The position numbers and the translations under genes were made by a program. Positions 8,900 through 18,959 of a DNA stretch of 50,756 nt are shown piece by piece. How positions within the stretch are numbered: position 1 is the stretch's first letter; each line of letters opens with the position of its first letter. Source of the DNA: Chromohalobacter beijerinckii. Lineage in GTDB: Bacteria > Pseudomonadota > Gammaproteobacteria > Pseudomonadales > Halomonadaceae. Below the pieces are notes generated by a model. It did not search any database. It had not been told where the DNA came from and saw only the letters and a list, made by a program, of their open reading frames with translations. The stretch spans positions 1 to 50,756 of the forward strand of contig NZ_JAKGAK010000022.1 in assembly GCF_023061185.1 (NCBI RefSeq), written 5' to 3'.

Positions 8900-8996
8900 G
8901 CTTTAGCCTCATTCACAGCTCAAACAATAGCGTTTATTCATGTCCAGACCGGAGCCGTTGAAAATAGTGATATACCATTCTTGGGCTGGCTGAACA

Positions 8997-9032
8997 GAAT
9001 TTTTCGAAAAATTCGGCCTATGCGCAGCATAG
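8997..9032. repeat. Perfect palindrome plus adjacent hairpin between porin and amidohydrolase genes
   Basis: GAATTTTTCGAAAAATTC (8997-9014) is an 18-bp perfect palindrome. Four bases on, CTATGC-GCA-GCATAG (9018-9032) forms a second hairpin. They lie in the 159-base gap downstream of the porin stop and upstream of the amidohydrolase start, so they may end porin messages or bind a regulator of the catabolic operon. Confidence 0.4.
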
Positions 9033-9058
9033 ACCGGATAGCATTTATTTGGACATAG

Positions 9059-10606
<1,548 letters not shown>

Positions 10607-10707
10607 TCAAGAACACTCTGGATGGTTTTTCATATAGCCAAGTTTATAGAAATTACCCCCCCCCTCCACATCTGCCAAGTTTTAAGCAGAATAACTCAGC
10701 CTCATGG

Positions 10708-10730
10708 TGCCTCTTAAATCAATTGAGGCA
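10708..10730. repeat. Hairpin TGCCTC...GAGGCA upstream of the porin
   Basis: TGCCTC (10708-10713) and GAGGCA (10725-10730) flank an 11-base AT-rich loop. It could be a weak terminator of the tautomerase transcript, but there is no T-tract on that strand. Confidence 0.35.
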
Positions 10731-10782
10731 TTTCCAAGGCAAGCACGACTAGCGGAATGCGCTGTTTTTTACGCACGACTTT

Positions 10783-10803
10783 CTATCAAGTGCTACTTGA
10801 TAG
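10783..10803. promoter_or_regulatory. 21-bp perfect dyad, probable operator
   Basis: CTATCAAGT (10783-10791) and ACTTGATAG (10795-10803) are exact inverted copies separated by GCT. The site lies 231 bases upstream of the porin start and 124 bases past the tautomerase stop. Symmetry and spacing fit a dimeric GntR- or LacI-type repressor; no such regulator gene is in this part of the window. Confidence 0.5.
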
Positions 10804-10927
10804 TATGCCTATCCTTCGTCACTACATAACCGATCGCGCACTTATCGACCCATAACACCAAGATAATAACGCACAGCACAGTCACGAAGCTCAATAATGA
10901 CCTTGTGTATATTATTTATTTTCATAG

Positions 10928-11296
10928 CTAAGTTTTAAGAAACTGTGCTTCGCCATCGCCGAATGACCAATCTGCATCAGTATTTTCGTTAATTACTATC
11001 ATTACATTCGCGGATTTGATATCGGCACGTCTTGCCAAGTCACCAACAACACGCCGATAAAATGCTTGCTTAGCCTGGTTGCCACGTCCGGCACGCATGG
11101 TCAGCTGTAATATTACCGCATCCTCGTTCCTACTTTGGAGTTCAATTTGTTCTGCAGGGAGCGCCTGGATTAACTGATAGCGATCGTCTGGCGGAAAGTC
11201 CAATGTATCGATCACCGCCGCATTGACGATATCGGCGACCTTCTTACGCCACAACGCCGGGCGATGTTCTGGGAGGGAAATGGTCACAAGCGGCAT
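10928..11296 (-). CDS. Tautomerase-superfamily protein
   Basis: The 122-residue protein starts MPLVTISLPEHRPALWRKKV. In this superfamily the second residue, Pro, becomes the catalytic N-terminal base after Met removal, so the start is placed at 11296, behind AGAGGTG, and not at the ATG 24 bases upstream. Length fits the longer Tautomerase_2-like group rather than the 60-residue 4-oxalocrotonate tautomerases. The segment RAGRGNQAKQAFYRRVV is typical of that group. It lies just downstream of mmsA, beyond a hairpin, and faces the porin gap. Substrate unknown; context suggests a keto-enol step in uronate or inositol breakdown. Confidence 0.75.
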   Translation of the reverse strand: MPLVTISLPEHRPALWRKKVADIVNAAVIDTLDFPPDDRYQLIQALPAEQIELQSRNEDAVILQLTMRAGRGNQAKQAFYRRVVGDLARRADIKSANVMIVINENTDADWSFGDGEAQFLKT

Positions 11297-11325
11297 GGTA
11301 TCACCTCTATACTTATACAATTATT

Positions 11326-11348
11326 GGCACACTAATTCCTAGTGTGCC
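11326..11348 (-). terminator. Hairpin after the iolCDE-mmsA operon
   Basis: GGCACACTA and TAGTGTGCC form a perfect 9-bp stem with loop ATTCC, 14 bases past the mmsA stop. On the minus strand it is followed by AATAATTG rather than a T-run, so it is probably a partial terminator or an RNA-stabilising hairpin that sets the tautomerase gene apart from the operon. Confidence 0.5.
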
Positions 11349-11361
11349 GTGCTACGATAAG

Positions 11362-12864
11362 TTAATGTGTTGGCATGGTGAAATGATTGGTTTCTTCCCG
11401 AATACCGCTCGGCCAACGCTGCGTTATCGTCTTCATCCGCGTGTAGAAGCGCACCCCATCGCTGCCGTGCATGTGCAGCGGGCCGAACAGTGAGCGTTTC
11501 CAGCCACCGAAGCTGTGGAAGGCCATGGGTACCGGGATCGGCACGTTGACGCCGACCATGCCCACCTGGATCTGCTCGCAGAACTGGCGAGCCGCATCGC
11601 CGTCGCGAGTGAAGATTGCCGTGCCGTTGCCGAACTCGTGAGCGTTGATCATCGACACGGCCTCGTCGAAGCTGCCTGCGCGGGCGATGGCCAGCACCGG
11701 CCCGAAGATCTCCTCGGAATGGATGCGCATGCCCGGCTTGACATGGTCGAACAGCGTACCGCCGATGAAATAGCCGTTGCCGGCTTCCTCGATGACCGTC
11801 TCGCGGCCATCGACGACCAGCTCGGCGCCTTCCTCGACACCGGTGGCGATATAGTCCTTGACCTTTTCCAGATGCTGGCAGGTGACCAGCGGGCCCATGT
11901 CGTTGTCCGGTCCGTCGACCAGCCCGGGGCCGACGCGCAGGGTGTCGAGCTTGGCGATCAGCTTGTCACGCAGGCGGCTGGCAGTTTCCTCGCCGACCGG
12001 CACGGCCACCGAGATCGCCATGCAGCGTTCGCCCGCCGAACCGTAGGCCGCACCCATCAGGGCGTCCACGGCCTGGTCGAGGTCGCCATCGGGCATGAGC
12101 ACCATGTGGTTCTTGGCGCCGCCCAGGGCCTGGACGCGCTTGCCATGGCTGGAGGCGGTGGCATAGATGTATTCGGCGATCGGCGTGGACCCGACGAAGC
12201 TGACCGCCTGCACCCGTTCGTCGGTGAGCAGCACGTCGACGGCTTCCTTGTCGCCGTTGATCACGTTGAACACGCCATCGGGCAGGCCTGCCTCGCTGAG
12301 CAGTTCGGCCAGGCGCAGCGGTGTGGACGGATCCTTTTCCGAGGGCTTCATGACGAAGGTATTGCCGCAGGCCAACGCGATGGGGAACATCCACATCGGC
12401 ACCATTGCCGGGAAGTTGAACGGCGAAATGCCGGCGCACACGCCCAACGGCTGCATCATCGAGAAGCTGTCGACGCCGGTGCCGACGTTCATGGAGTGCT
12501 CGCCCTTCTGCAGGTGCGGAATGCCGCAGGCGAACTCGACGACTTCTAGGCCGCGAGTCAGCTCGCCCTTGGCATCGGAGAACACCTTGCCGTGCTCGCT
12601 GGAGATCAGGCGGGCGATCTCGTCGGCGTGCTGTTCGACCAGCGCCTTGAACTTGAACAGGATGCGCGCGCGCTTGAGGGCGGACGTCTTCGACCACGTG
12701 GCGAAGGCCTGGTCGGCGCTGGCAATGGCCTCGCGGGTCTCGTCGGCGGAAGCCAGGGCAACCCGGGCGCTCTGCTCGCCGGTGGCGGGGTTGTAGACCG
12801 GAGCGAAGCGTTCGCTGCGACCGGTTACGGTCGTGCCGCTGAGGTAGTGGTGGATCTGATTCAT
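11362..12864 (-). CDS. mmsA: Methylmalonate/malonate-semialdehyde dehydrogenase (acylating)
   Basis: From [20 protein letters not shown] the protein has 500 residues, the normal MmsA/IolA length. Motifs are [17 protein letters not shown], the cofactor-binding [21 protein letters not shown] and the nucleophile Cys in [11 protein letters not shown]. The Glu general base of ordinary aldehyde dehydrogenases is replaced (GGAKNH), as in CoA-acylating members. It turns malonate semialdehyde, the end product of inositol breakdown, into acetyl-CoA and CO2. It is the last gene of the iolC-iolD-iolE-mmsA operon. The start at 12864 is preferred over an upstream ATG because it follows AAGG and matches the family N-terminus. 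Confidence 0.93.
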   Translation of the reverse strand: MNQIHHYLSGTTVTGRSERFAPVYNPATGEQSARVALASADETREAIASADQAFATWSKTSALKRARILFKFKALVEQHADEIARLISSEHGKVFSDAKGELTRGLEVVEFACGIPHLQKGEHSMNVGTGVDSFSMMQPLGVCAGISPFNFPAMVPMWMFPIALACGNTFVMKPSEKDPSTPLRLAELLSEAGLPDGVFNVINGDKEAVDVLLTDERVQAVSFVGSTPIAEYIYATASSHGKRVQALGGAKNHMVLMPDGDLDQAVDALMGAAYGSAGERCMAISVAVPVGEETASRLRDKLIAKLDTLRVGPGLVDGPDNDMGPLVTCQHLEKVKDYIATGVEEGAELVVDGRETVIEEAGNGYFIGGTLFDHVKPGMRIHSEEIFGPVLAIARAGSFDEAVSMINAHEFGNGTAIFTRDGDAARQFCEQIQVGMVGVNVPIPVPMAFHSFGGWKRSLFGPLHMHGSDGVRFYTRMKTITQRWPSGIREETNHFTMPTH

Positions 12865-12886
12865 GGGTATGCCTTTTGACTTGTGG

Positions 12887-13786
12887 TTACTTCTCGACGG
12901 TGAAGCCCGCCTGCTCGGCCAGCGAACGCAGGTTGTCATGTCCCATACGTGCGTAGGTCAGCGGATGGGCGACCTGTGGGTCCTGTTCGGCCTCGACGAC
13001 CAGCCAGCCTTCATAGCCCGCTTCGCTGAGATGCCGGAGTGTCGGTAGAAACTCGACGTTACCGTCGCCGGGTACGGTAAACAGGCCGTCGAGCACGCCA
13101 TTGAGAAAGCTCTTGTCGCGATTGCGTACGTCCTCGAGCACCGGGAAGCGGATGTCCTTGCAGTGCACATGCTTGATGCGCGAGGTGTAGCGCTTGGCGA
13201 TAGCCAGCGGGTCGCCGCCGGCACCCACCAAATGGCCCAGGTCGAGGAGCAGGCCCACCGAGTCGCGGGTGTTGTCCATCAGTCGTTCCACATCGGCCTG
13301 GCTTTCCACCACCGTGCCGAGGTGATGGTGATAGGCCATGTGCACGCCCTGTTCCTTGAGGTAGTCGGCGACGATTTCGAGCCCCTCGGTGAGGCGCTGC
13401 CATTCGGCATCGCTGAGGTGCGGTCGCTGCGACAGCGGGTGTGACTGGTTGCCGTGCACGCAGTGGGTCACCTCGCAGAACACCATGACCTTGGCGCCGC
13501 ATTCCTTGAGCAGCGTCAGATGGTCCTTGACCGCCTCGATCTCCTCCTCGGGGCTGCGCTCCAGCAATTGGCTGGAGTACCAGCCGGAGACCAGCGACAG
13601 GTCATGGTCGCCGAGGACCTTCGACAGGGCCTCGGGGGTGCGCGGAAACTTGTGGCCTAGCTCGAAGCCGCTGAAACCGGCCTCGCGTCCCTCGGACAGG
13701 CAGACCTCGAGTGGTGTTTCACCTCCCAGGCTGGGCAGGTCGTCGTTGGTCCAGGTGAGGGGATTGATACCCAGTCTTACGCTCAT
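12887..13786 (-). CDS. iolE: Inosose dehydratase (2-keto-myo-inositol dehydratase)
   Basis: This 299-residue xylose-isomerase-like TIM-barrel protein begins [20 protein letters not shown], the IolE N-terminus. It has metal-ligand segments [26 protein letters not shown] and WLVVEAEQD, plus [11 protein letters not shown]. It dehydrates scyllo-inosose (2-keto-myo-inositol) to 3D-trihydroxycyclohexane-1,2-dione, the IolD substrate. The gene lies 52 bases downstream of iolD and 22 upstream of mmsA. Ribosome site GGGAG. Confident. Confidence 0.93.
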   Translation of the reverse strand: MSVRLGINPLTWTNDDLPSLGGETPLEVCLSEGREAGFSGFELGHKFPRTPEALSKVLGDHDLSLVSGWYSSQLLERSPEEEIEAVKDHLTLLKECGAKVMVFCEVTHCVHGNQSHPLSQRPHLSDAEWQRLTEGLEIVADYLKEQGVHMAYHHHLGTVVESQADVERLMDNTRDSVGLLLDLGHLVGAGGDPLAIAKRYTSRIKHVHCKDIRFPVLEDVRNRDKSFLNGVLDGLFTVPGDGNVEFLPTLRHLSEAGYEGWLVVEAEQDPQVAHPLTYARMGHDNLRSLAEQAGFTVEK

Positions 13787-13838
13787 GGCGAACTCCCGAA
13801 AAAAGGTGTTGTTGATGATTCGTTCGTTGAGAGAGCCG

Positions 13839-15689
13839 TTACATGTTCTGCCACTGGCGGGCCTTGTAGGATTCGTAGCGACGGCGCGCCTCCTCGACGT
13901 CGGAACGCTCGGAGACCTCGGCCACCGCCACGTCCCACCAGGTGCCGCCCTCGCCGGTACCTACCAGCGGGTCGGTGTCCAGGCTGATGACATAGCTGAC
14001 CTGTGACGCCTTGGCGCGCTCGAGAGCCGCTTCCAGTTCCTGGATATTGGCGACGTGTTCAGAGCGGGCGCCGAGGGCTGCAGCGTAGGCGGCGAAATCG
14101 GTCTTTGGCGCACCTTCCTCGACGCTCAGGCAATCATCGAGCAGGTTGTTGAAGCCAGGACCGCCACAAGCCTGCTGCAGACGATGGATGCAGCCGTAGC
14201 CACGGTTATCGAGGACCACGGCGATGATCTTGTGGCCCAGCATCACCGAGGTGGCGATCTCCGAGTTGAGCATCAGGTAGGAACCGTCGCCGACCATCAC
14301 GAACACTTCCGAGTCGGGCTTGGCCATCTTGGTGCCCAGGCCACCGGCCAGTTCGTAGCCCATGCACGAATAGCCATACTCCATGTGATAACCGCGTGCA
14401 TAGCGGGTACGCCACAGCTTCTGCAACTCGCCGGGCAGCCCGCCCGCGGCGCATACCACGATGTCGCGTTCGCCGGCGGCGCGGTTGACGGCGCCCACCA
14501 CCTCGGCATCGGTGGGGAGGTCGGTGCCGCGGTCGGTGGTGGCAATGTCGACGGCCTTGTTCCACTCGCTGCGCAGCTTGGCGGCACGTTCGATCCACTC
14601 GCCGTCGGGCTGCCAGCCGGCCAGGCCGTCGGTCAGTTCGGGCAGGGTCAGGCGCGCGTCGCCGACCAACGGCTGGGCCTTGTGCTTGATGGCATCGAAC
14701 GAGGCGACGTTGAGGCACAGCAGCTTTGCCTCGGGGTTGATCATCGCCCGCGAGCCGGAGGCGAAATCGCCCAGGCGGGTCCCCACAGCGATGATCAGGT
14801 CGGCCTCGGCGGCCAAGGTGTTGGTGGATGACGCCCCTGTGACGCCGATGGCGCCCATGTTCTGCTCATGATCCCACGGCAGTGCGCCCTTGCCGGCCTG
14901 GGTCTCGCTCACCGGCAGATGATAGGCGGACACCAGCGCATCGAGCGCCTCGCGGGCTCCCGAGTAGTGTACGCCGCCACCGGCGATAACCAGTGGCTTG
15001 CTGGCCTGCTTGATCAGCTCGAGGGCGCGGGCCAGTTCGTCACGGTCGGCTGACTGACGGCGCAGTCGATGGATCTTCTCATTGAAGAAGTGTACCGGGT
15101 AATCAAACGCCATGGTCTGCACGTCCTGCGGCATGGCCAGGGTGACCGGACCGCATTCGACAGGGTCGGTCAGAACACGGATCGCCTGGGGCAGCGAGGT
15201 GAGTAGCTGCTCGGGGCGGGTGATGCGATCGAAGAAACGGCTGACCGGTTTGAAGCAGTCGTTGGTGGTCAGCGTATGATCATGGAAGTTCTCGATCTGT
15301 TGCAGGACCGGGTCCGGCAGGCGCGTGGCGAAGGTATCCCCGGGCAGAAATAGCACCGGCAGCCGGTTGACGTGCGCTACCGCAGCGGCAGTCACCATGT
15401 TGGTCGAGCCGGGACCGGCGGAGGCGGTGCAGGCCATCATCTGGCAACGGTCGAGCGTCTTGGTATAGGCGATAGCGGCATGCGCCATGCCCTGCTCGTT
15501 ATGGGCGCGGTAGGTCGGCAATTGGTCGCGGGCGTGATAGAGCGCCTCGCCCAGCCCGGCAACGTTGCCGTGGCCGAAGATCGCCCAGCAACCCGCAAAC
15601 AGTGGCTTGATCTCGCCGTCGATGTCGACTTTCTGGGCCGTCAGGTAGCGGATGACGGCCTGTGCCATGGTCAGACGAACGGTATTCAT
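13839..15689 (-). CDS. iolD: 3D-(3,5/4)-trihydroxycyclohexane-1,2-dione acylhydrolase (ThDP enzyme)
   Basis: From MNTVRLTMAQAVIRYL the protein has 616 residues. The N-terminal Pyr domain, central domain and C-terminal ThDP domain are in the usual order for this family. GDGSYLMLNSEIAT and, about 30 residues later, LDNRGYG form the GDG...N diphosphate-binding motif; WAIFGHGNVAGLGEAL is typical of IolD near the N-terminus. It hydrolytically opens the ring to 5-deoxy-glucuronate. The start ATG overlaps the iolC stop as ATGA, so the two are translationally coupled. An earlier ATG 48 bases upstream lies inside iolC and is not preferred. Confidence 0.94.
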   Translation of the reverse strand: MNTVRLTMAQAVIRYLTAQKVDIDGEIKPLFAGCWAIFGHGNVAGLGEALYHARDQLPTYRAHNEQGMAHAAIAYTKTLDRCQMMACTASAGPGSTNMVTAAAVAHVNRLPVLFLPGDTFATRLPDPVLQQIENFHDHTLTTNDCFKPVSRFFDRITRPEQLLTSLPQAIRVLTDPVECGPVTLAMPQDVQTMAFDYPVHFFNEKIHRLRRQSADRDELARALELIKQASKPLVIAGGGVHYSGAREALDALVSAYHLPVSETQAGKGALPWDHEQNMGAIGVTGASSTNTLAAEADLIIAVGTRLGDFASGSRAMINPEAKLLCLNVASFDAIKHKAQPLVGDARLTLPELTDGLAGWQPDGEWIERAAKLRSEWNKAVDIATTDRGTDLPTDAEVVGAVNRAAGERDIVVCAAGGLPGELQKLWRTRYARGYHMEYGYSCMGYELAGGLGTKMAKPDSEVFVMVGDGSYLMLNSEIATSVMLGHKIIAVVLDNRGYGCIHRLQQACGGPGFNNLLDDCLSVEEGAPKTDFAAYAAALGARSEHVANIQELEAALERAKASQVSYVISLDTDPLVGTGEGGTWWDVAVAEVSERSDVEEARRRYESYKARQWQNM

Positions 15690-17638
15690 GACAGGACTTC
15701 CTCTGCATTGGGCTGGGTGGAACGCAGCCGCTGCCACTCCTGGATCAGCTCGGCATAGTTGCTGGCGACCCTATCGATGAGCTGATTGTCGTCGAGGGTG
15801 CCGGCCAGCCAGTCGCGGCTGGGCGCGGCGAACAGGGTGCGACCCACGGTGAATCCCTTGCACTGGCCATGGCGTGCGGCGGCGGCGAAGCCGCGCTTCA
15901 TGTCCTCCATGGGGGCGTCCAATCCCAGCAACACCACACCTCGACAATGCGGGTCCTGTTCGTCAATGGCTTGGCTCACCGCCTGCCAGCCCTCATCGGT
16001 AAGCGTCGGCAGCTTCCACCAGTCGGGGCGGATGCCCAGGTTGTAGAGCCGCGTCAGCGAACGGGCCAAGGTCTGGTCGTCCACTTCGGCCTGGTTGGGC
16101 GGAATCACCTCGATCAGCAGCTCCAGGTGGTTGGCGCAGGCGGCCTGGTAAAGCTGGCGCAGGCGGGCTTCCTGCTCGAGGCGCAGGACCAGCGGGTCGT
16201 CCGGGTGATAGAACACCAGACACTTGATGATGTGCTCGGCCGGCCAATGGCGGAATTCGCTGCCCAAGTCATCGCCGTGCTGAAAGCGCAGCGGACGCGA
16301 GCTGGGCAGCTCGACCGGACGGCCTATCCACCAATGCTTGCCGGTGGCATCGTTGAGCGCGTCCTGACCGAACACGTCATCGACCAGGATGGCCGGGCTT
16401 TCCAGGCCGGTCCGCCGTGCGCCTTCCTCGGCGGCTTTCACCAGCAACTGCTTGAGCTGGGGAATACGGGCCGGGTCGGCCTTGACCTCGCGGGCCATGT
16501 CGGTGAGCTGGCAGCGATGGTCGAAGGCCAGTCCGCATACCTGTGGCCATTCGACGGGCACGCGGGTAGTGACCCGGTGCAGATGGTTGAGCCGCTCGTC
16601 CCGGTCGGGACGTTTCACCGAGGCGCGGCGGCCCAGGTAGTCGAACAGTTCTTCCTCGGTGGGCATGGCCGGCGCACAGCCGTGGCGCGATACGACCAGC
16701 GCACCGCAGGCGTTGGCGTAGGCAGCGCTGGTGGCCCAAGCCTCGCCGCGCAGCCAGCCACGCAGCAGGCCGCTCATGAAGGCATCGCCGGCGCCCAGCA
16801 CGTTGAGTACCTCGACCTTGACGCCCTCGACCAGAATGCCGTCCTCGATGCGATCGGGAATCGTGCCCTCGAATACTACGCAACCCAGGGCGCCGAGCTT
16901 GCAGACCAGTGTGGCATCACTGATCTTGCGCACGTTGCGCAGTGCCTCGAGCGTATCGATGCTCCCGCCGGCAATATGGAATTCCTCTTCGGTGCCGACG
17001 ATCAGGTCGAAGTCGCCCAACCAGCGCTGCAGGTGACGGGTCACCTGGTCATCGGCAATGAAGCGCGTCTCGCCATCGCCAGGGTTGGTAAGTCCCCAGA
17101 GCACCGGGCGGTAATCTATATCCAAGGCCCGCTTCACGCCATGTCGTGCCGCAGCGTCGAGCGCCTTGCGACAGGCTCTCTGGGTGGTTTCGGTGGACAG
17201 ATGGGTGCCGGTGATGACCAAGGCCTGAGCACGGGCAATGAAGTCGGGATCGATGGCATCGGCATCGATGGCCATATCGGCGCAGTCGCGGCGGTAGAAC
17301 AGCAGGGGAAAGCTGTCGCGGTCCTTTAGTGCCAGGAGCACCAGACCGGTGTATCGCTCCGGGTCGGTCTGCAGGGCACTCGTGTCGACGCCGGCGCGTT
17401 CGAGCTCCTCACGGACGAAGTTGCCCATCTGCTCATTGCCAACCCGGGACAGCATGGCCGACTTGAGGCCCAGTCTCGCGGTACCGTAGGCCATGTTGCC
17501 GGAGCTGCCGCCCAGGTACTTGGCGAAGCTAGAGACATCCTCCAGACGGCTGCCGATCTGTTCGGAATACAGGTCGACGGCGACCCTGCCCAGGCAAATC
17601 AGGTCAAGTGAGCCGGAGCCCTTAGTTATTTCGCGCAT
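15686..17638 (-). CDS. iolC: 5-dehydro-2-deoxygluconokinase fused to a DUF2090 domain
   Basis: From MREITKGSGSLDLICLGRVA the protein has 650 residues. The first 330 or so form a PfkB/ribokinase-type sugar kinase, with GGSSGNMAYGTARLGLK and the signature VLGAGDAFMSGLLRG around 280-295, where the Asp is the catalytic base. The remaining 300 or so form a DUF2090 domain (PEHIIKCLVFYHPDDP, LELLIEVIPP, VVLLGLDAP). The kinase phosphorylates 2-deoxy-5-keto-gluconate. The fused domain is widely found with IolC in proteobacteria and may act as the aldolase (IolJ role), since no separate iolJ is present. Start 17638 is chosen for its GGAGAT site; it is the first gene of the operon. Confidence 0.93.
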   Translation of the reverse strand: MREITKGSGSLDLICLGRVAVDLYSEQIGSRLEDVSSFAKYLGGSSGNMAYGTARLGLKSAMLSRVGNEQMGNFVREELERAGVDTSALQTDPERYTGLVLLALKDRDSFPLLFYRRDCADMAIDADAIDPDFIARAQALVITGTHLSTETTQRACRKALDAAARHGVKRALDIDYRPVLWGLTNPGDGETRFIADDQVTRHLQRWLGDFDLIVGTEEEFHIAGGSIDTLEALRNVRKISDATLVCKLGALGCVVFEGTIPDRIEDGILVEGVKVEVLNVLGAGDAFMSGLLRGWLRGEAWATSAAYANACGALVVSRHGCAPAMPTEEELFDYLGRRASVKRPDRDERLNHLHRVTTRVPVEWPQVCGLAFDHRCQLTDMAREVKADPARIPQLKQLLVKAAEEGARRTGLESPAILVDDVFGQDALNDATGKHWWIGRPVELPSSRPLRFQHGDDLGSEFRHWPAEHIIKCLVFYHPDDPLVLRLEQEARLRQLYQAACANHLELLIEVIPPNQAEVDDQTLARSLTRLYNLGIRPDWWKLPTLTDEGWQAVSQAIDEQDPHCRGVVLLGLDAPMEDMKRGFAAAARHGQCKGFTVGRTLFAAPSRDWLAGTLDDNQLIDRVASNYAELIQEWQRLRSTQPNAEEVLS

Positions 17639-17671
17639 GAATATCTCCACGCCAACAGCGTTCTATCGCTT

Positions 17672-17693
17672 ACCGGTCCCGGATACGACCGGT
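17672..17693 (-). promoter_or_regulatory. Hairpin in the iolC leader
   Basis: ACCGGTC (17672-17678) and GACCGGT (17687-17693) form a 7-bp GC-rich stem with an 8-base loop, 34 bases upstream of the iolC start. It would be in the 5' untranslated RNA and may affect translation or stability. Confidence 0.35.
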
Positions 17694-17909
17694 GAGCATC
17701 ATGTCATTCCAGAATAAACTACCTAAACTGCACATTTTCTGTTCATCTCTCGTTGCCACTTCTAAGCGCGACGCCATAGACCAATCGCCTTTGAGAATGA
17801 TATCAAGCTTAAAATCCATATAATTTCTAGTATTATCAATAGGTTGGTCTTTATCTTTTTTGTATACCATACGCTGATGAGAGCGAGTAACATGAACCAA
17901 TGCATGGCT

Positions 17910-17923
17910 GGAATATAATTTCC
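17910..17923. promoter_or_regulatory. IolR-type operator GGAA-N6-TTCC
   Basis: The sequence GGAATATAATTTCC is an exact GGAA-N6-TTCC dyad. This is the motif I recall for the RpiR-type inositol regulator IolR in rhizobia and other proteobacteria. The N6 here is TATAAT, so the operator would coincide with a -10 box. It lies in the divergent gap between iolC and the rpiR-family gene. Confidence 0.65.
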
Positions 17924-17951
17924 AAATAGCCAAGAAATCAATCATTTCGTT

Positions 17952-17967
17952 CTATACTTTAGTATAG
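17952..17967. promoter_or_regulatory. 16-bp palindrome in the iol divergent gap
   Basis: CTATACTTTAGTATAG: perfect 7-bp arms around TT, placed between the two GGAA-type sites. It may bind the same or a second regulator and could contribute a -10 element. Confidence 0.45.
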
Positions 17968-17969
17968 CT

Positions 17970-17983
17970 GGAATGATTGATCC
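17970..17983. promoter_or_regulatory. Second, one-mismatch IolR-type site
   Basis: GGAATGATTGATCC matches GGAA-N6-TTCC except for one base, 60 bases from the exact copy and 82 bases before the regulator start. The spacing (about six helical turns) would suit cooperative binding or looping, which is inference. Confidence 0.4.
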
Positions 17984-18064
17984 GCAGCTGCTAGACTATA
18001 TTTCATTCGCCTCTTTGGCTGCTGAAACAGATGTGCTGTAGCCCTGTACTGCTAAGGTTCTCAA

Positions 18065-18934
18065 ATGAATCAAACACCTAACGACTTCGAAGAGCTAGAA
18101 AGACGTGTAACAGAAGACTATCCATCGCTGAGTCGTCGGTTGCAGCAGACAGCTAGGTTTGTTTTAGACAATCCGCAAGAAGTCGCTTTCTCGACGGTAG
18201 CAAAGCTTGCTGGTCAGGCGGGTGTTACGCCATCTACCTTAATTAGATTTTCGAATAGCTTCGGTTTCACAGGTTTTTCAGAAATGCAGAAGCTTTTTCG
18301 TGAGCGCCTTGTGAACGAACTGCCTAATTATGCTGAGCGCATCCGCGCTGTACGAAACGCCACAGGCTCAATGCCTAACAGCACCCAACTCCTATGGGAA
18401 TTCTCTGAAGCGAATCGTGACATTCTTGAAGTACTACCTAGCCGGATTAACCCCGACAGCTTAGAACTAGCACTGGACATACTTGAAAATGCAGAGATAG
18501 TACATGTTTTAGGTGTGAGGAGAAGCTTTGTAGTAGCTAGCTACTTTTCCTATGCTATGCAGCATATAAACAAAAGAACTTTTTTAATAGACGGCCTAGG
18601 AGGAATGCACCTTGAGCAGGTACGGTCGGTTGGTAAGAATGATGCGCTTCTAGTCGTAAGCTACTCACCATATGCTCCTGAAGCGCAAGAGGCATCCGCC
18701 CATGCCAAGGAGTTGGGAATCCCTCTAATAGTCATGACGGACTCTAACCTTAGTCCTTTGGCTCGTTTAGCAGATGTAACGATAATTTTTCAAGAGGCCG
18801 AAGTTAAAAGCTTTCGTAGCTTAACGGCTTCATTGTGCCTGGCCCAGACTATTGCGATTTCTTTAGGCATAAGGAAAGATAATACAGATAATTATCAAAA
18901 TAGACACCTCTCCTCGCCAAAGAAGCAAAGCTAA
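18065..18934 (+). CDS. RpiR/MurR-family regulator, probable inositol repressor
   Basis: The 289-residue protein has an N-terminal HTH_6 domain (about 1-80: EVAFSTVAKLAGQAGVTPST then LIRFSNSFGFTGFSEMQKL). The C-terminal half is a SIS sugar-phosphate-binding domain (about 125-265: IVHVLGVRRSFVVASYFSYA, LLVVSYSPYAPEAQE). Such regulators sense phosphorylated sugars, here plausibly an IolC product. It opens the rightward rpiR-iolG-iolB unit and faces the iolCDE-mmsA operon across a gap with GGAA-N6-TTCC operators, which strongly suggests an IolR role. The C-terminal tail is short and basic (SSPKKQS). Target set beyond this locus is unknown. Confidence 0.87.
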   Translation: MNQTPNDFEELERRVTEDYPSLSRRLQQTARFVLDNPQEVAFSTVAKLAGQAGVTPSTLIRFSNSFGFTGFSEMQKLFRERLVNELPNYAERIRAVRNATGSMPNSTQLLWEFSEANRDILEVLPSRINPDSLELALDILENAEIVHVLGVRRSFVVASYFSYAMQHINKRTFLIDGLGGMHLEQVRSVGKNDALLVVSYSPYAPEAQEASAHAKELGIPLIVMTDSNLSPLARLADVTIIFQEAEVKSFRSLTASLCLAQTIAISLGIRKDNTDNYQNRHLSSPKKQS

Positions 18935-18959
18935 CCTGAAGTTTTAAAAGGATATATTT

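Noticed and set aside
10650..10666. Run of nine C upstream of the porin as a phase-variation tract
   Set aside because: It is far from any start codon or -10/-35 spacing I can define, and a single sequence cannot show length variation.
18065..18934. Regulator as a RpiR of ribose/allose metabolism
   Set aside because: Its neighbours are iolG, iolB and iolCDE, and the gap contains IolR-type operators; no ribose or allose genes are near.
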